DNA of 28,456 nt, taken from a virus. The translations under genes and the position numbers were made by a program. Shown here piece by piece: positions 8,021-16,124 of this stretch. Below the pieces are notes generated by a model. It saw only the letters and a list, made by a program, of their open reading frames with translations. It searched no databases and was not told where the DNA came from. Numbering within the stretch: the first letter of the stretch is position 1; each line of letters opens with the position of its first letter. Location: positions 1 to 28,456 of IMG/VR virus record IMGVR_UViG_3300011969_000004. The stretch is one strand, 5' to 3'.

Positions 8021-8278
8021 TTACTTACCAACCTTCTTGAACAGCCGAAGGAAGTGCTCCATCGGAAGATGCGCCGAGCGCTGATTGACCGAGTCTTCCG
8101 GCACCCAGGAGAACAGGACGCCCTCGCTACCACCGACGCCAGGAACCGGCTTCGTATGAATGAGATCGATGGAAACCTTGGTACCCGCAGGCACGGTGCC
8201 AATACCGGTTCCATGCCCCTCAGGTGCGGTCAGTGTGAACGTGTCACCTGACTTGGGCTTGGTCTTCGTGGTAGCCAC
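8021..8278 (-). CDS. Small head-region protein, unknown function
   Basis: 85 aa from GTG 8278. A longer reading from 8407 would overlap the upstream gene by about 100 bases, and this GTG has GAAAGGGA about 6 bases upstream. The protein starts with a Lys/Thr-rich tail (ATTKTKPKSGDTFTL) and continues as a likely small beta fold (GTVPAGTKVSIDLIHTKPVPGV, GVLFSWVPEDSVN). The C-terminus is a basic helix ending in KKVGK. It lies between capsid and connector genes, so a minor head protein or capsid-decorating role is possible. I do not recognise the family. Confidence 0.65.
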   Translation of the reverse strand: MATTKTKPKSGDTFTLTAPEGHGTGIGTVPAGTKVSIDLIHTKPVPGVGGSEGVLFSWVPEDSVNQRSAHLPMEHFLRLFKKVGK

Positions 8279-8306
8279 AGAAGTCCCTTTCTTAGCCGGA
8301 AGTCGA

Positions 8307-8681
8307 TCAGTGCCAGATGTATCCGAGTTTGTCAAGGCGGTCGTAGATGTGCTTCTTGGCACGGTAGGTGCGGCCCTCTTCGAAGTCATATAGGTTGCCA
8401 ACGCCAACGGTCATGTTCTCAATCTTGGTGTTGACCCTGAACTCACGAACAGGCTCCTCCACCTCAACGTCCTGAACCTCTTCGACGACCGGAACCTCAA
8501 CCCTTCTCGGCTCGGTGAGGTCAATGATGCCGTTCTCTTTCTCCTCAGCCGCAGCGGCGCTGGCAAGAGAGATCTCTCCCTCGCGCAGACGAAGGGCCTC
8601 AGCGTTGTCGTCGGCCATCTGGGCCTTGCGACGGCCAGTCATATCGGCAGGGGACTTGCGGGAAACGGATGTAGCAGACAT
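8307..8681 (-). CDS. Small acidic head-region protein, unknown function
   Basis: 124 aa, ATG start with AGGAGAA 6 bases upstream. Residues 1-85 are highly charged and probably flexible or coiled (EEKENGIIDLTEPRR, VVEEVQDVEVEEPV). The C-terminal 40 residues look folded: KIENMTVGVGNLYDFEEGRTYRAKKHIYDRLDKLGYIW. Such a layout, a disordered acidic arm plus a small domain following the capsid gene, is common for actinophage head accessory proteins. It is the first gene after the hairpin at 8734-8777, so its expression relative to capsid may be reduced by partial termination. The function is unknown. Confidence 0.65.
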   Translation of the reverse strand: MSATSVSRKSPADMTGRRKAQMADDNAEALRLREGEISLASAAAAEEKENGIIDLTEPRRVEVPVVEEVQDVEVEEPVREFRVNTKIENMTVGVGNLYDFEEGRTYRAKKHIYDRLDKLGYIWH

Positions 8682-8733
8682 ATGGTTCTCCTGAATAGGG
8701 CACGAGTGTTTTTGGTCTTACTAGAACAGCGTA

Positions 8734-8777
8734 ATGAAGAAGGCCCCCAGACTGTGAGTCCGGAAGGCCTTCTTCAT
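8734..8777 (-). terminator. 12-bp hairpin after the major capsid gene
   Basis: Perfect 12-bp inverted repeat (8734-8745 with 8766-8777, arms atgaagaaggcc / ggccttcttcat). A second shorter stem (ccagact / agtccgg with one mismatch) sits in the 20-base loop. It lies between the capsid gene stop and the 8681 start. There is no good U-tract, but actinobacterial terminators often lack one. It is likely a partial terminator that lets capsid mRNA exceed downstream messages. A processing site is the alternative. Confidence 0.65.
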
Positions 8778-8809
8778 AAGTCTAAGGATTCGCCCTGTTT
8801 GAGCGGGCC

Positions 8810-9796
8810 TTAGTTGGTCTCGATGGTCAGGGTGGCCTGATCGGTGATCATGCCGAGGCCCCAGATCGCGTACCACGCCAGCGCGTGCTCGCGGCCGAAG
8901 TCGAGGATTCCACCGTCACGCAGTTCGACAGGCAGGGAGATCGCGTGACCGAAAGCATTGTCACCGATGATGCTGGCCTGATAGACGGTGCTACCACCGG
9001 TATTCAGAACCTGCTTGACCTGGGTGGTCTCGATGAACACGACGTCGTTCAGACGGCCGATCTCTCCCAGCATGAAGTTACCTGGAGCGGCGTACTTGGT
9101 GACCTCGATGAACTCAGGGTCGTCACGGAGTTTGCGGCTCTGGTGCGGGTGGATGAAGCAGACGTAGGTCTCACCGAGGCGAGGAACGTTCTTGGTCGCC
9201 AGGGTCTCAACGGCGTCCTTGGTGACCGCAGCGGTGAAGTCGAAGCCACCGGTCAGGGTGTCAAGGCTGGTCGCGGCAGTGCCATGGTCATACGGTGACA
9301 GACTGGTTCGAGCGATGGCGGCGGAGAACTTGTCATAGCCGTAGATGACTGAGGTCGCCTGGAGCAGGGTGTCGCGAGCGGAACCATCAAGGTACAGGGC
9401 CATGTTGCGGCCGAGCAGACGAGAGGAGGAGGCCATGACGTCATCGAAGGAAGCATTCAACAGCAACTCGGAGACGGCCACGGCGTAACCGTGCTCGGCA
9501 ACGGTGATGGAGAACTGCGACGCGGACAGCGCGTTGGTCGTCATGCGCACGCCTTCAACGAGTTGGCTTGCGGCCCCCAGGTTGTTGTAGCGCATGAAGT
9601 TGATGGTCAGCCCGGGCTGAACCCCAAGTTCCGTTTTCTTAACGGCAAACTGCTCATACCGCAAGATTGGCATTGACTGGAACAGGATCTCTTTCGACCA
9701 GATGACTTGAATGGCCTGACCCAGTTGACTGTTGGCACCTGCATACGCCGTGGGCGAAGCCGACAGCGCCGTGGAACCGGTAATGGCAGATGCCAT
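8810..9796 (-). CDS. Major capsid protein (N4-gp56 / HK97-fold type)
   Basis: 328 aa, ATG start with AGGAGA 6 bases upstream. The protein begins with an Ala/Ser/Thr-rich arm, then QAIQVIWSKEILFQSMPILRYEQFA. The centre has GYAVAVSELLLNAS and RNMALYLDGSARDTLLQA, then TYVCFIHPHQSRKLRDDPEF. It ends with FGREHALAWYAIWGLGMITDQATLTI. This pattern (HPxQ..L..D followed by a late REHALAWYA motif) is that of N4-gp56 family capsid proteins. The preceding gene encodes a scaffold and the following hairpin could raise relative capsid output. The assignment is strong from motifs and position. Confidence 0.92.
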   Translation of the reverse strand: MASAITGSTALSASPTAYAGANSQLGQAIQVIWSKEILFQSMPILRYEQFAVKKTELGVQPGLTINFMRYNNLGAASQLVEGVRMTTNALSASQFSITVAEHGYAVAVSELLLNASFDDVMASSSRLLGRNMALYLDGSARDTLLQATSVIYGYDKFSAAIARTSLSPYDHGTAATSLDTLTGGFDFTAAVTKDAVETLATKNVPRLGETYVCFIHPHQSRKLRDDPEFIEVTKYAAPGNFMLGEIGRLNDVVFIETTQVKQVLNTGGSTVYQASIIGDNAFGHAISLPVELRDGGILDFGREHALAWYAIWGLGMITDQATLTIETN

Positions 9797-9832
9797 GATG
9801 TCTCCTATTTACGTTATGGTGTCCGGCTTTTG

Positions 9833-10618
9833 TCAGCCGAACATTCCGCGATCCTGCCCTGACTTCACTGCCGCGCCGAGCAGAGCCTGACGATTAGCGG
9901 TGTACTCTTCAATGCTCATGTTCTGGATATCAGCAGCGGTGTACGTCTTGTGCGACTGGTCACCATCCATTGGACCAACTGGTGCATACCCCGTAGGGGA
10001 AACACCTCGCGGAGCAACTTGAGGCGCAGTAGCAGCGGCAATACTTGCGAGAAGACTCTCAGTCGTTGCCTTTACTCTCACAAGGCTAGCGTCGATTTCC
10101 TGTGTATTGTTACCGGTGACATACCCCACAAGTTCCGGAGCAATTTCATTGGCCGCAACGGCCTCAGAAACCTTCACCTGTGCGTAGTCACGCAGTTCAG
10201 TAAAGGAACGCTCCTTAGCGAAAGTCGCGCGCTCAAGTGAGTTCTGATCCGCCATATCAGACAACTTCTTCTCGAACTCAGCGCGCACATCGGCGACCAG
10301 AGTTTTCGAGTCCTGCTCTTCCCAGCGCTTAGCGGCTGCCTCTTCGGCATCCTTCGTAGCCTTCGCAGCAGCATCCGTAACAGCGGTGTCCTTATCCTTC
10401 AGGAGATCCGCCAACTTCTGTCCCTGCTCAGCAAACTTCTCTTCCCAAGACTCAAGGGTTTTGTAGACCTTGTCCTTCTCCTGCGTACGAGCCTTCTCGA
10501 TGTCATCGGCTGTGAACCGAGCAGCGGTCTGCTCTACAGGGGCAGGTGGGGTGATGGGGAGGGTGATACCCGCAGGGGGGATGGGGATAACCGGTGCGGA
10601 GGTAGTAGCAGTAGTCAT
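9833..10618 (-). CDS. Capsid scaffolding protein
   Basis: 261 aa, ATG start with AAGGAG 7 bases upstream. The N-terminus is Pro/Thr-rich (VIPIPPAGITLPITPPAPV). Residues about 35-185 are a long, highly charged Ala/Lys/Glu-rich coiled coil (EKARTQEKDKVYKTLESWEEKF, AAKATKDAEEAAAKRWEEQD). The C-terminus is a Gly/Pro linker followed by a small helical region (YTAADIQNMSIEEYTANRQALL). This is the usual build of phage scaffolds, which organise the prohead and leave or are cut before packaging. It sits directly between portal and capsid genes, the standard scaffold position. Confidence 0.88.
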   Translation of the reverse strand: MTTATTSAPVIPIPPAGITLPITPPAPVEQTAARFTADDIEKARTQEKDKVYKTLESWEEKFAEQGQKLADLLKDKDTAVTDAAAKATKDAEEAAAKRWEEQDSKTLVADVRAEFEKKLSDMADQNSLERATFAKERSFTELRDYAQVKVSEAVAANEIAPELVGYVTGNNTQEIDASLVRVKATTESLLASIAAATAPQVAPRGVSPTGYAPVGPMDGDQSHKTYTAADIQNMSIEEYTANRQALLGAAVKSGQDRGMFG

Positions 10619-10723
10619 GTCTCGACTCCTTGGTCGGAAGTTTCTACGAGTAATCCACGATGAGAACGATGAAGGTATTCAACAGATTTATGCTTTCACA
10701 GAACAGATCAGAGTTTGTAATGC

Positions 10724-12433
10724 TCAACTGTCACTCACCGGGATGCGGGAGCCCAACTTGGTTCCATAGGCCTGTGTCACCAAGTCCGCCATAGCCTGCG
10801 CCTGATTCGCCTCGGTCATCTCGGCAATCTCTGGAGGAATGGCCAGTGGTGCTTCAGTGGGCGTTGGGACGGGGTTACCGTCCGCGTCCTTCTCCTGTGG
10901 ACCCTTCTTATCTACGGGCCCACCCTCAGATCGGTCGATACCCGTCATGGCCATGATGGCTGCGGTGATCTGCGAGTGAAGAAGGTCAAGAGCGCCCTGG
11001 TCGCGTGCATCCCTCACGAGTTCTTCGAAGATCTCTTGCATCTTCTCGTCTGGGAATGCCTCACTCAGTTCCTTGAGCGCGCCGCGCTTGGACTCCAGGC
11101 CCAGCGCCATCTTCGCCTGGATCTCGTTCAACTTGATCAGCGCATCAATAGGCAGTGGGCTGGACCATTCGATACTGTTCTGGTACACCATCGGGTCTGC
11201 GGGGTTAATGACGGGATCTTGGCCAGCCTGAAGAATGCCCTCGGTGTTTGGGTCATACGTCAGGGTATTCGGCTCGAACAGGAACAGCGTCTTCAGAGCG
11301 AGTTCGTTGATTTTCTTAAGAAGCCGCGTGTAGGTCAACTTCTTCATGTTGTGGCGCTGCATCGCTGGCATATACATGATGGAGAGTGCGACACCTGAGG
11401 TATTACTGATGGGCTGCATCTGGCCAAGAGCCGACTCTGGAACACCGGTCAGTTCGTGCATGCTTCTCTTGATGGTCTCAAGGAACTGAAGTGGACCTGC
11501 GAGTTCTACACCGTTGGTCAGGTTGAAAACGTCGGCGTCCTTGGGAAGACCGCCCCAGACCTTCCGCGCGCCCTTCTCAAGGTTGCTCGATTTCGCACCC
11601 TTGATGATCGTGATCGGAGCAGCGTGATAGTTGATGATCTCGCTGATGTCCGTGGCCTTCTCGTTGTACTCACGGTTCAACGAGATGATGTCACTGATGT
11701 CAGCAAGGCCCCAGGGGGAACTGGACACGAGGATATTCGGCTGATGCACGATCGGGATCATCCCAAGAGGATTGGGTCGCTGGTCAATCAACTCGTCGTT
11801 GACATACTCTTCGATCGTGTCGTCAGTAAGTATCTCGACGTAGGTGTAGACCTGACGAGTGCCCTCGGCCGACGTGCTCCAGAAGCGGTACTTCAACTTG
11901 AAGCGGATCATCCGGTCGCGGTCGTGGGGGTGAAACTCCGGGAAGCAGAATGCTGCATTCAATGGGAGAATGCGAACTCGCCCGGGGTGGGCAGCGCCTG
12001 TGCTGTCAACAAACTCCGGGTCATAAGCGACCTTGGCGAAAACATCTCCGGAGACGCCGCCCTGGTTGCCCATCTCCCAGAGCAGTGGTGCCTTGTCGTT
12101 GTCCACTTCCCAGATTCGCTTCAGCAGGGAGGGGATGGTGTGCTGGTACTGCTTGACAGAGGTGAACTCAACGCCACGCGAGAAAGTGAAGTTGGTTATC
12201 CAGTCGCTAAGGGCTTTGACGTAGTTGAACGTGATCTGCTGGTCACCCGAGGGGTTCCTGGTCGCCCAGTGATGTCCCAAATACCATGCCCAGTTTTGCG
12301 CGTATCTGTTCAGGCGAGGGCCATGTACTTCAAACTCCTCATCGGCCAACTCGACGAGGCCGAGGGGGCTGATTGAGACGGTTAGGTCGCTTCCTGACGC
12401 CCGCATCGAGGGCGAAGCAAAGTTCATAGACAT
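10724..12433 (-). CDS. Portal protein
   Basis: 569 aa, ATG 12433; AGGGGG lies 12 bases upstream, rather far. Recognisable parts are LNRYAQNWAWYLGHHWA, NYVKALSDWITNFTF, the wing region PLNAAFCFPEFHPHDRDRMIRFKLKYRFW, NPLGMIPIVHQPN, and DIISLNREYNEKATDISEIINYHAAPITII leading to the long tunnel-type helix region. SALGQMQPISNTSGVALSIMY follows before the C-terminal clip/barrel region. The tail end is Pro/Glu-rich and charged. Twelve copies form the ring through which DNA is packaged and ejected. The order terminase-portal-scaffold-capsid is complete here. Confidence 0.93.
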   Translation of the reverse strand: MSMNFASPSMRASGSDLTVSISPLGLVELADEEFEVHGPRLNRYAQNWAWYLGHHWATRNPSGDQQITFNYVKALSDWITNFTFSRGVEFTSVKQYQHTIPSLLKRIWEVDNDKAPLLWEMGNQGGVSGDVFAKVAYDPEFVDSTGAAHPGRVRILPLNAAFCFPEFHPHDRDRMIRFKLKYRFWSTSAEGTRQVYTYVEILTDDTIEEYVNDELIDQRPNPLGMIPIVHQPNILVSSSPWGLADISDIISLNREYNEKATDISEIINYHAAPITIIKGAKSSNLEKGARKVWGGLPKDADVFNLTNGVELAGPLQFLETIKRSMHELTGVPESALGQMQPISNTSGVALSIMYMPAMQRHNMKKLTYTRLLKKINELALKTLFLFEPNTLTYDPNTEGILQAGQDPVINPADPMVYQNSIEWSSPLPIDALIKLNEIQAKMALGLESKRGALKELSEAFPDEKMQEIFEELVRDARDQGALDLLHSQITAAIMAMTGIDRSEGGPVDKKGPQEKDADGNPVPTPTEAPLAIPPEIAEMTEANQAQAMADLVTQAYGTKLGSRIPVSDS

Positions 12434-12445
12434 GGTTCAGCAGCA

Positions 12446-12467
12446 CCCCCTAACCGTGGTGCGGGGG
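12446..12467 (-). promoter_or_regulatory. GC stem that may cover the portal ribosome-binding site
   Basis: On the minus strand a CCCCC (12463-12467) can pair with the GGGGG (12446-12450) that forms the only visible Shine-Dalgarno of the portal gene. The stem is 5 bp with a 12-base loop. It could lower portal translation, which needs only 12 copies per virion. A 19-codon reading frame starting near 12483 overlaps it, but its reality is doubtful. The effect is inferred. Confidence 0.3.
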
Positions 12468-12519
12468 CACACGAGAGGAGCATGCCACCGAATGTCTTCA
12501 AGGGACTATTCCGTTGCTC

Positions 12520-12924
12520 TCAGTCAGTGACGACGGCCGGAGCAATTCGCTCGTAGCGGCCACCGGAGCGATCGACCTGCTCGTAGTGCTGCTCGGCGTT
12601 CTGCGTGAAAGCACCATGAGCAAACTCGCCGAGGAAAGTCGGAGCCTCCACCCAAGAAGCAGAACCGACGTGAGCGCGCTCAGCCATGGTCTCTTCCGGG
12701 AATTTCTCGTAGACGTTCGCGTTGTGGTTCGGACGGCCGGGAGCGGGGACATAGCCCTGCAGGACACCCTTGGTGAACTCATTGGGGATGTCGGTATCGG
12801 TTCCGATACCTTCCTCGAAGCGCAGAGGGCCTCGATTGCCGGGAATGGACGGGGCAATCTTCTCCTCGTAGGTCGCCGAGATTCGCTCAGGGAACTGTGG
12901 CGCGGGTGCGAGATTGTCAGTCAT
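12520..12924 (-). CDS. Unknown protein between terminase and portal
   Basis: 134 aa, ATG start with AGAAGGA about 7 bases upstream. It is rich in Pro, Glu and aromatic residues with little hydrophobic core (FPERISATYEEKIAPSIPGNRGPLRFEEG, YVPAPGRPNHNANVYEKFPEE). The C-terminus contains FLGEFAHGAFTQNAEQHYEQVDRSGGRYERIAPAV. The composition suggests an extended protein, possibly a minor head component. A frame of 119 codons overlaps in another register but is Ser/Thr/Arg-rich and looks like a shadow. I do not recognise the family. Confidence 0.6.
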   Translation of the reverse strand: MTDNLAPAPQFPERISATYEEKIAPSIPGNRGPLRFEEGIGTDTDIPNEFTKGVLQGYVPAPGRPNHNANVYEKFPEETMAERAHVGSASWVEAPTFLGEFAHGAFTQNAEQHYEQVDRSGGRYERIAPAVVTD

Positions 12925-12994
12925 GGGGGTTCCTTCTTTCCGGAAAGATTGATCAACACAAGCGTAGGGTCGAGGACACTGTCCTTGTTAGCGG

Positions 12995-13405
12995 TTAGGT
13001 AATGGGTACCAACGAGGTGAAGGGGACATCGACAGCGGAGGTTGCCACCAGCGTGTGGAATGTACGCACAACCTGCCCGTAGATGATTACGGTCACCTTG
13101 TAGTTCCATCCGGCAGGGCTAAGGGTTGTATTGTCCGTGGCCGGAACCTTCCCAGCGACAAGTCCGTCGATTACCCGCATCAGCCATTTAGGCTCATGGC
13201 TGACCCCCCCGCTGGGAACATGGGTTAGGTCAGTGCTCGCCTCAAACATCAGAAAACCGTTCTGGTGCTTTCCATCAATGGCCCCGAACTGAGCGACGAT
13301 ATTGACCATCGAGACATCATCCGGAACGGTTGCTGGAGGAAGGTCACTGGTCAGCGGGATTCCGTTAGTGCAGGTCCATCCGGGGGTACCCCATGCGTCT
13401 GCCAT
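12995..13405 (-). CDS. Unknown small protein downstream of terminase
   Basis: 136 aa, ATG 13405 with a strong AGGAGG 8 bases upstream. The protein looks like a single beta-rich domain: VSMVNIVAQFGAIDGKHQNGFLMFE, then EPKWLMRVIDGLVAGKVPATDN and NYKVTVIIYGQVVRTFHTLVATS. Aromatics and alternating Val/Ile patterns suggest a beta sandwich such as those found in capsid decoration or tail-associated proteins. It is cotranscribed with the terminase (13459 stop) and the portal. The function is unknown. Confidence 0.65.
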   Translation of the reverse strand: MADAWGTPGWTCTNGIPLTSDLPPATVPDDVSMVNIVAQFGAIDGKHQNGFLMFEASTDLTHVPSGGVSHEPKWLMRVIDGLVAGKVPATDNTTLSPAGWNYKVTVIIYGQVVRTFHTLVATSAVDVPFTSLVPIT

Positions 13406-13458
13406 CAGTCGAACCTCCTAGATCCATACTCAGGATATTGGTTCTTAGGGGGAGGTTG

Positions 13459-15039
13459 TCATTCATCGTAGAAGTGGTTGTTGGTTACCTCGATCTCGGG
13501 CATCTGGTAGTCCGTCGTAATTGCGACTGCCAATGCAAGGCTGTCCGGGTAGTCGTCGTGCGCGTCGGCCTCATTCGGGGCCTCCGCCAGCACGTATGGT
13601 CCCTCGAACTTCTTGATTAGGTCTTCCATCTGAAGGCGGAATCTCCGGTATGTCTTGAGTCGACGCGTCTTGGCGTGGGCGGGCCATCCGATCTTCCCGC
13701 GCTGCACCAACTCGGACAGGTGCTTCCAGCGCTTGGACTGGTCCGGCCTCTGGGATCCAAGGAGTTCTATCGGGATGTGCGGAAGCAGCACCTTGAGGCG
13801 TCCGCCGACGACATCCCCAACCCCACCTGCGTCGACTCCAATGGCGAAGATGCTGTAGTTGGCCAGGAACTCGACAATGCGAAAGTACTGCTCCTCCCAC
13901 TCCATGCCGGTCAGATCAAGCCAGTTGAGAATGCGGTGCTCGTAGTACCCGAACTCATCCGGATGGTCCCAGTCGACCCAGACCACCGTCACGATCGTTG
14001 AGTCCACCTTGCGGGCACAGTCAATACCCGCCACGCAGGGGGTCTTATGGTAGGAGTGGACGATCTCCATCGACTTGTCACCCAACTCGTCAAGTCTTTC
14101 AGAGGTGACGAACATGCCCTGGTCCAGTAGCCACATGATTCGGTAGGCCAACTTGAACTCGTTAGAGTCCTCGCCAATTCGAAGGAGTTCCTTCTTGACG
14201 AATCTGGCGTAGTTGAGGCTCCACCTTGCTACCTCTTTCCAGTCGGCTTCGAAGTGGTTTTGCTTTGCACCACGACGAGTGGCCAACCGCTTGTTCGCCT
14301 GGATCGTCTTGAAGAAGACGCCCTTCGTATAGGATGGGGTTCCGGTGAAAACCATGGTCGCGTTGGTGGCTGCACCCATAGGGCCAATCGACTTGTTGAC
14401 CATCTTCTCGTCTGCGCCCTGGCACTCATCGACAAGGATCAGATGGTAGGTGCGCCCCTCAATAATCGCCCGGGGGTGCGCAGTCTGCTTTCGGGCTAGT
14501 GACCCGCACTTCTTCAGCGTGACAGTCTTAGCCCCACCACCCACGGCCTCATCAATCTCCGGGTCTGCCATAAACTCCAGTGCCCGCTCAGAGGTAAGGC
14601 GCTCCACAATCCGCCCGAAGAGAGTACTCGCCTGCTCCTCCACGGGGGCGAAAGCACCAACCCACAGACCCTCCTTGAACTTGTCAAGAAGGGAGGGAAA
14701 GAGGGGTGCGAGTCGAGGAAGCATGATCATGCATGCGGCCACTACGTTGGCGATAGTCTCGCTCTTGCCTGACTGGCGTGACCACAAAGCGCTCAGCGTG
14801 GCGCCATCACCAAGCACCAGAGACTCGATAAGCCTCTCGGCGAAAGGGGTTTGGTAGGGCCTAAGTGGGTGCCCAGAGATCTCGTCAACCACGATGAGCA
14901 TCTTCTCGACGATCTTGTCGACTGCCGCCTGAGACACGTCGTCTAGAACGACCTCGATGTCTATACGGGCTTGATGCTCTTCCGGGGTTTCATCTTCGAC
15001 GAAATCAAGATCCTCGTCGAGCAGCGCTGTTTCCGTCAC
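13459..15039 (-). CDS. Terminase large subunit
   Basis: 526 aa, GTG 15039 with GAGGAA 4-5 bases upstream. The ATPase domain has Walker A SRQSGKS (residues 87-93), Walker B LILVDE (200-205) and the coupling motif FTGTPSY (231-237). The nuclease domain has a first acidic motif GIDCARKVDST (Asp340), a second IGVDAGG (Asp403) and a final DAHDDYPDSLALA (around Asp495-499). The enzyme drives DNA into the prohead and cuts it at the end. Length and motif order are typical, so it is probably active. No small-subunit gene is obvious upstream; the 61-aa Cys-rich gene at 15127 is not an evident candidate. Confidence 0.95.
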   Translation of the reverse strand: MTETALLDEDLDFVEDETPEEHQARIDIEVVLDDVSQAAVDKIVEKMLIVVDEISGHPLRPYQTPFAERLIESLVLGDGATLSALWSRQSGKSETIANVVAACMIMLPRLAPLFPSLLDKFKEGLWVGAFAPVEEQASTLFGRIVERLTSERALEFMADPEIDEAVGGGAKTVTLKKCGSLARKQTAHPRAIIEGRTYHLILVDECQGADEKMVNKSIGPMGAATNATMVFTGTPSYTKGVFFKTIQANKRLATRRGAKQNHFEADWKEVARWSLNYARFVKKELLRIGEDSNEFKLAYRIMWLLDQGMFVTSERLDELGDKSMEIVHSYHKTPCVAGIDCARKVDSTIVTVVWVDWDHPDEFGYYEHRILNWLDLTGMEWEEQYFRIVEFLANYSIFAIGVDAGGVGDVVGGRLKVLLPHIPIELLGSQRPDQSKRWKHLSELVQRGKIGWPAHAKTRRLKTYRRFRLQMEDLIKKFEGPYVLAEAPNEADAHDDYPDSLALAVAITTDYQMPEIEVTNNHFYDE

Positions 15040-15048
15040 CAGTTCCTC

Positions 15049-15071
15049 GAATCAATTGTACGAATTGATTC
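15049..15071. promoter_or_regulatory. Perfect 9-bp dyad just upstream of the terminase gene
   Basis: GAATCAATT (15049-15057) and AATTGATTC (15063-15071) form a perfect inverted repeat around a 5-base centre. It touches the terminase Shine-Dalgarno. On the minus strand a TACAAT (15062-15057) inside it resembles a -10 box, but no good -35 box is spaced from it. An operator controlling late transcription is the best guess. A short RNA hairpin at the mRNA start is also possible. Confidence 0.5.
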
Positions 15072-15126
15072 TCAGCCTACGGAACAATGGCCCCACCTTG
15101 TGAGTGAGGCCGCTATAGGTACGGAG

Positions 15127-15312
15127 TTATGCTTCCTGGCCTGCGCAAGGACAGGGGCAGGGCGGATCTAATGGTATCCCCTGGATATAGGTGCAGTTTT
15201 CACACCTTCCAGTGAGGCACCAACCACACCGCCCCTTACGTTTCAGGTCCACCATTGAGGCGGGCTTGACCCGAGGTCTGGCTGTTGCTCGTCGGGCTAC
15301 TGTTCTGGCCAC
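15127..15312 (-). CDS. Small Cys-rich (zinc-binding) protein
   Basis: 61 aa from GTG 15312, preceded by AGGGGG about 5-6 bases upstream. The N-terminal 27 residues are strongly basic (ARTVARRATARPRVKP). Residues 29-40 hold CGWCLTGRCENC, a four-Cys zinc-knuckle-like cluster, and the C-terminus has a second group PCPCPC. A longer upstream extension of the frame overlaps the divergent plus-strand genes and is not used. Basic arm plus zinc cluster suggests nucleic-acid binding. It is the first minus-strand gene before the terminase, so a role in late control is possible but unproven. Confidence 0.65.
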   Translation of the reverse strand: MARTVARRATARPRVKPASMVDLKRKGRCGWCLTGRCENCTYIQGIPLDPPCPCPCAGQEA

Positions 15313-15355
15313 TGTGACCCCCTTCGGGGTATGACGATACAGCCAAAAGAACCGG

Positions 15356-15384
15356 TTGACAAGAACGGGTACAGTTGATACTTT
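15356..15384 (+). promoter_or_regulatory. Promoter for the 15391 operon, probably leaderless
   Basis: TTGACA (15356-15361), 17-bp spacer, TACTTT (15379-15384). The spacer starts AGAACGG, like other promoters in this window. The ATG at 15391 lies only 6 bases after the -10 box, so transcription should begin at or beside the start codon. Confidence 0.7.
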
Positions 15385-15390
15385 GGACAC

Positions 15391-15708
15391 ATGAGCAACG
15401 TACCCATGGCCCAGCCGGACAACTGCCCCCACTGTGGGGTGTCTCTCCTGGGAGGCCCCATCCCGCCGGAGTCCATCGAGCGTCACTACTTCGGCGCAGC
15501 GACCCACTGGCGACGAGAGGTCGGATGTGACGTCCCGGGGGCCTACGACGGAGTACTGTTCTGGATGTGCCCCGACTGCGGGGGTACATGGCAGCGGTTC
15601 GACCTGACCTCCCCCCTGCACCACGCTGCCAAAAAGTACATCCACGGATCCCCATACAAGCGGGGTCGGGTTCGGACCCCAGAGACCGGAGAAGACAATG
15701 CCTCGTGA
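15391..15708 (+). CDS. Small zinc-ribbon protein
   Basis: 105 aa, ATG 15391. There is no ribosome-binding site, and the -10 box ends 6 bases before the ATG, consistent with a leaderless mRNA. Two Cys pairs, CPHCG (residues 12-16) and CPDCG (about 60-64), bracket a region with His and Trp, giving a zinc-ribbon fold (HYFGAATHWRREVGCDVPG, then FWMCPDCGGTWQRFDLT). The basic tail (KKYIHGSPYKRGRVRTP) could contact nucleic acid. Its stop overlaps the start of the next gene. This is the first of three plus-strand genes in an otherwise minus-strand region. The specific role is unknown. Confidence 0.75.
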   Translation: MSNVPMAQPDNCPHCGVSLLGGPIPPESIERHYFGAATHWRREVGCDVPGAYDGVLFWMCPDCGGTWQRFDLTSPLHHAAKKYIHGSPYKRGRVRTPETGEDNAS

Positions 15709-16120
15709 CATAGCAGCGGAATCGGCTGACAGCGTAGCCAACCTACAGGGGTTCCTGAAGGACTTCCACGCCAATCAGGTGAAGTCTCTCGCAGGCCCAG
15801 CCGCCGCCGTGGCTGTCGCTGCCACATTCGCGGCGAAGGATCGATGGCGTGCTGTCGATGAGGCGTTCGCGGCGCGGGATGCGGACCAACTGTTCCAGAT
15901 CCGGAAGCAACAGTGGATCACGAACAAACTGCTGTCCGGTTGGACCATGGACGAGATCAACGAGGAGATCGCCGCTGGGGAAGAGTTGGCCGCAGCGCAG
16001 AAGGAACTTCCGGTGGACCCATTCCCTTGGGGTAGCGTGCTGTTTCTCACGCTGTGCGCCATCGGAGTAGCAGTCGCCCTCATCTACGGCTTCACACACC
16101 CGAACGATGGGGTGCATTAG
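15698..16120 (+). CDS. Single-span membrane protein with a module shared with 5751-5921
   Basis: 140 aa, ATG with GGAGAA 6 bases upstream, overlapping the previous gene by 11 bases. Residues 1-45 are the shared module (RDIAAESADSVANLQGF and an Ala-rich helix). Residues 50-100 are charged and helical (DADQLFQIRKQQWITNKLLSGWTMDEINEEIAAGEEL). Residues about 110-131 form one transmembrane helix (GSVLFLTLCAIGVAVALIYGF) near the C-terminus. A single C-terminal span with a cytoplasmic helical domain fits a tail-anchored membrane protein. A lysis or superinfection role is possible but has no direct support. Confidence 0.75.
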   Translation: MPRDIAAESADSVANLQGFLKDFHANQVKSLAGPAAAVAVAATFAAKDRWRAVDEAFAARDADQLFQIRKQQWITNKLLSGWTMDEINEEIAAGEELAAAQKELPVDPFPWGSVLFLTLCAIGVAVALIYGFTHPNDGVH

Positions 16121-16124
16121 TCCC

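Noticed and set aside
15127-15774. 215-codon minus-strand frame
   Set aside because: Only its last 61 codons, from GTG 15312, have a good start and composition; the rest is opposite the plus-strand zinc-ribbon and membrane genes.
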